Of a DNA stretch of 64,000 nt, positions 63,032 through 64,000 are shown one piece after another. The notes under the pieces are model-generated. The model saw only the letters and a program-made list of their open reading frames with translations, ran no database searches and was not told where the DNA came from. Every line of letters begins with the position of its first letter. Position 1 is the stretch's first letter. This stretch comes from Sediminivirga luteola (GTDB lineage Bacteria > Actinomycetota > Actinomycetes > Actinomycetales > Brevibacteriaceae). The stretch is from NCBI RefSeq assembly GCF_014639315.1, contig NZ_BMFY01000017.1, forward strand, positions 1 to 64,000, given 5' to 3'. Both the position numbers and the translations under genes were made by a program.

Positions 63032-64000
63032 GAGCTCCTCTCGTCTTCCTGTCCTGCGTGCGCGTGCGCCGGGCGGGCGGCCTCCTGGCCGGGCCTCCGG
63101 TTCCCGCCGGGTGCCGGCGGCGTGCCCGGTATCCACACGGTGAATGCCGCTCCGGCCAGATCGCCGGGCTCCTCGCCGGCGCCGCGCACGTCGATGGCGC
63201 CGCCGAGCCGGCGCACGGCCTGCACCACGAGGGCCAGGCCCACGCCCCGGCCGAGCGGCCGGCGTTCGCCCTCTGCCGGGTCTTCCCCAGCGCCTTCTCC
63301 GGCCGCCTCCGTCACCCGGTCCCAGCTGGCGGGCCCGGCATCGGCGTGCTTGGTGGACCACCCGCGGGTGAAGATGTCGTCCAGCAGGTCTTCGGGAATG
63401 CCGGGGCCATCATCGGCGACCTCCAGCGTCCAGCCGCGGACCGAGCTTCCGGAGATGCTGACCCGCACCAGCTTGCGCTCGGCGGGCAGGTCGATGGCGC
63501 CGACGGCCTCCAAGGCGTTGTCGATCAGGTTACCGAGCACCGTCACCAGATCCCGGTCATCGCCCTCCGGCTGCTCCGCCAGCCCCTCCGTGCGGACCTC
63601 CAGCCTGCTGCCGCGCTCATGCGCCTGCGCCATCTTGGTCAGCAGCAGCGCCGAGAGGACCGGGTGGTCGAAACCGCCCAGGCCGGCCCGGCTGGGACGG
63701 GCGACGTCCTCGAGTTCACCGGATGCGAACTCCAGCGCCTCGGCGGTCCGGCCGGTCTCGATCAGGGAGACGATCATATGCAGCCGGTTGGCGTATTCAT
63801 GCGCCTGAGAGCGCAGTGACTCGGAGAATCCGCGCACGCTCACCAGCTCGCCGGTCAGCCGTTGCAGCTCGGTGTGGTCGCGCATGGTCACGACCCAGGT
63901 GCCTGCGCCCGAGGACCCGGGGTTGCCGCCGTCGCCGAGCCCGGCGGTGGACTGCTGATTGACGACGAGGACATGGCTGTCGGTGTAGTGGATCTCGTCC
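63028..64000 (-). CDS. CitA/DcuS-type sensor histidine kinase (partial)
   Basis: C-terminal part of a sensor kinase; the N-terminus lies beyond the right edge. A PAS-like end (HVLVVNQQ then GTWVVTMRDHTELQRL) precedes the H-box SLRSQAHEYANRLHMIVSL, N-box VLGNLIDNALEA, G1 VADDGPGIPEDLL and G2 GRGVGLALVVQAV. The HEYANRLH form is typical of the CitA/DcuS/DctB-like group that senses citrate or dicarboxylates. Coupled by 4 bp to the response regulator. Confidence 0.9.
   Translation of the reverse strand, partial: DEIHYTDSHVLVVNQQSTAGLGDGGNPGSSGAGTWVVTMRDHTELQRLTGELVSVRGFSESLRSQAHEYANRLHMIVSLIETGRTAEALEFASGELEDVARPSRAGLGGFDHPVLSALLLTKMAQAHERGSRLEVRTEGLAEQPEGDDRDLVTVLGNLIDNALEAVGAIDLPAERKLVRVSISGSSVRGWTLEVADDGPGIPEDLLDDIFTRGWSTKHADAGPASWDRVTEAAGEGAGEDPAEGERRPLGRGVGLALVVQAVRRLGGAIDVRGAGEEPGDLAGAAFTVWIPGTPPAPGGNRRPGQEAARPAHAHAGQEDERSS

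Overview
High-GC (roughly two-thirds G+C), densely coded bacterial DNA, almost certainly an actinobacterium and probably of the order Micrococcales. Supporting features are a CopD-CtaG fusion, zinc-independent (C-minus) rpmB-rpmG-rpsN, LPXTG pili with a class C sortase, several large LuxR-type regulators, many GTG starts and ATGA/GTGA gene overlaps. Assignment to a genus is not possible from the sequence alone. No rRNA, tRNA, insertion sequence, prophage or CRISPR array was seen. The window cuts a gene at each edge: a solute-binding protein on the left and a sensor kinase on the right.

Layout. 1-2896: a minus-strand operon of an FMN-dependent monooxygenase (NtaA/DszA type), an acyl-CoA-dehydrogenase-like flavoprotein (DszC/SfnB type) and a family-5 solute-binding lipoprotein, probably for scavenging a sulfur or amine compound. 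3256-10070: a GyrI-like protein, VapBC, a TauE-type exporter, a baeRF-family protein, a thioredoxin-NHL protein and a membrane protein. 10303-15359: succinyl-CoA:acetate CoA-transferase, a YggS-type PLP protein, a dialkylglycine-decarboxylase-like enzyme divergent from a frameshifted LysR gene, and an orphan MNT nucleotidyltransferase. 15608-22274: a tightly coupled six-gene operon (MHS transporter, C45 N-terminal-nucleophile hydrolase, PgdA/PuuE-type deacetylase or imidase, two SDRs, and a regulator fusing a LuxR HTH to a cytoplasmic branched-chain-amino-acid-type binding domain). This is the best candidate for an undescribed catabolic system.

22630-33760: an MFS exporter, then a surface locus of a 960-aa LuxR/MalT-like ATPase regulator, a 1418-aa LPXTG protein with eight DUF11-like repeats, and a 740-aa LuxR protein without the ATPase domain. 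34144-38125: a 3-hydroxybutyrate locus (MHS transporter, 3-hydroxybutyrate dehydrogenase, small membrane protein, sodium:solute symporter). 38283-47122: a pilus operon (VWA tip protein, SpaA-like shaft pilin, class C sortase) divergent from a third large LuxR regulator. 47432-53646: CopD-CtaG, a nitrilase-family amidase, HU, the three small ribosomal proteins and a Pro-rich membrane protein. 53908-57629: the branched-chain 2-oxoacid dehydrogenase operon. 57959-60749: an ESX/WXG-like helical protein, an unknown protein and a lipase-like protein in one coupled operon. 60895-64000: purB, then a CitA/CitB-type two-component system.

Three themes cut across the map. First, CRP/GlxR-like sites (TGTGA-N6-TCACA or one mismatch) precede three catabolic operons: imide/amide, 3-hydroxybutyrate and branched-chain 2-oxoacid. 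Second, large LuxR regulators sit beside each cell-surface locus. Third, two 58-bp intergenic palindromes (22-bp arm, 14-nt loop, 22-bp arm) differ at five positions per arm, and every difference is compensated in the opposite arm.
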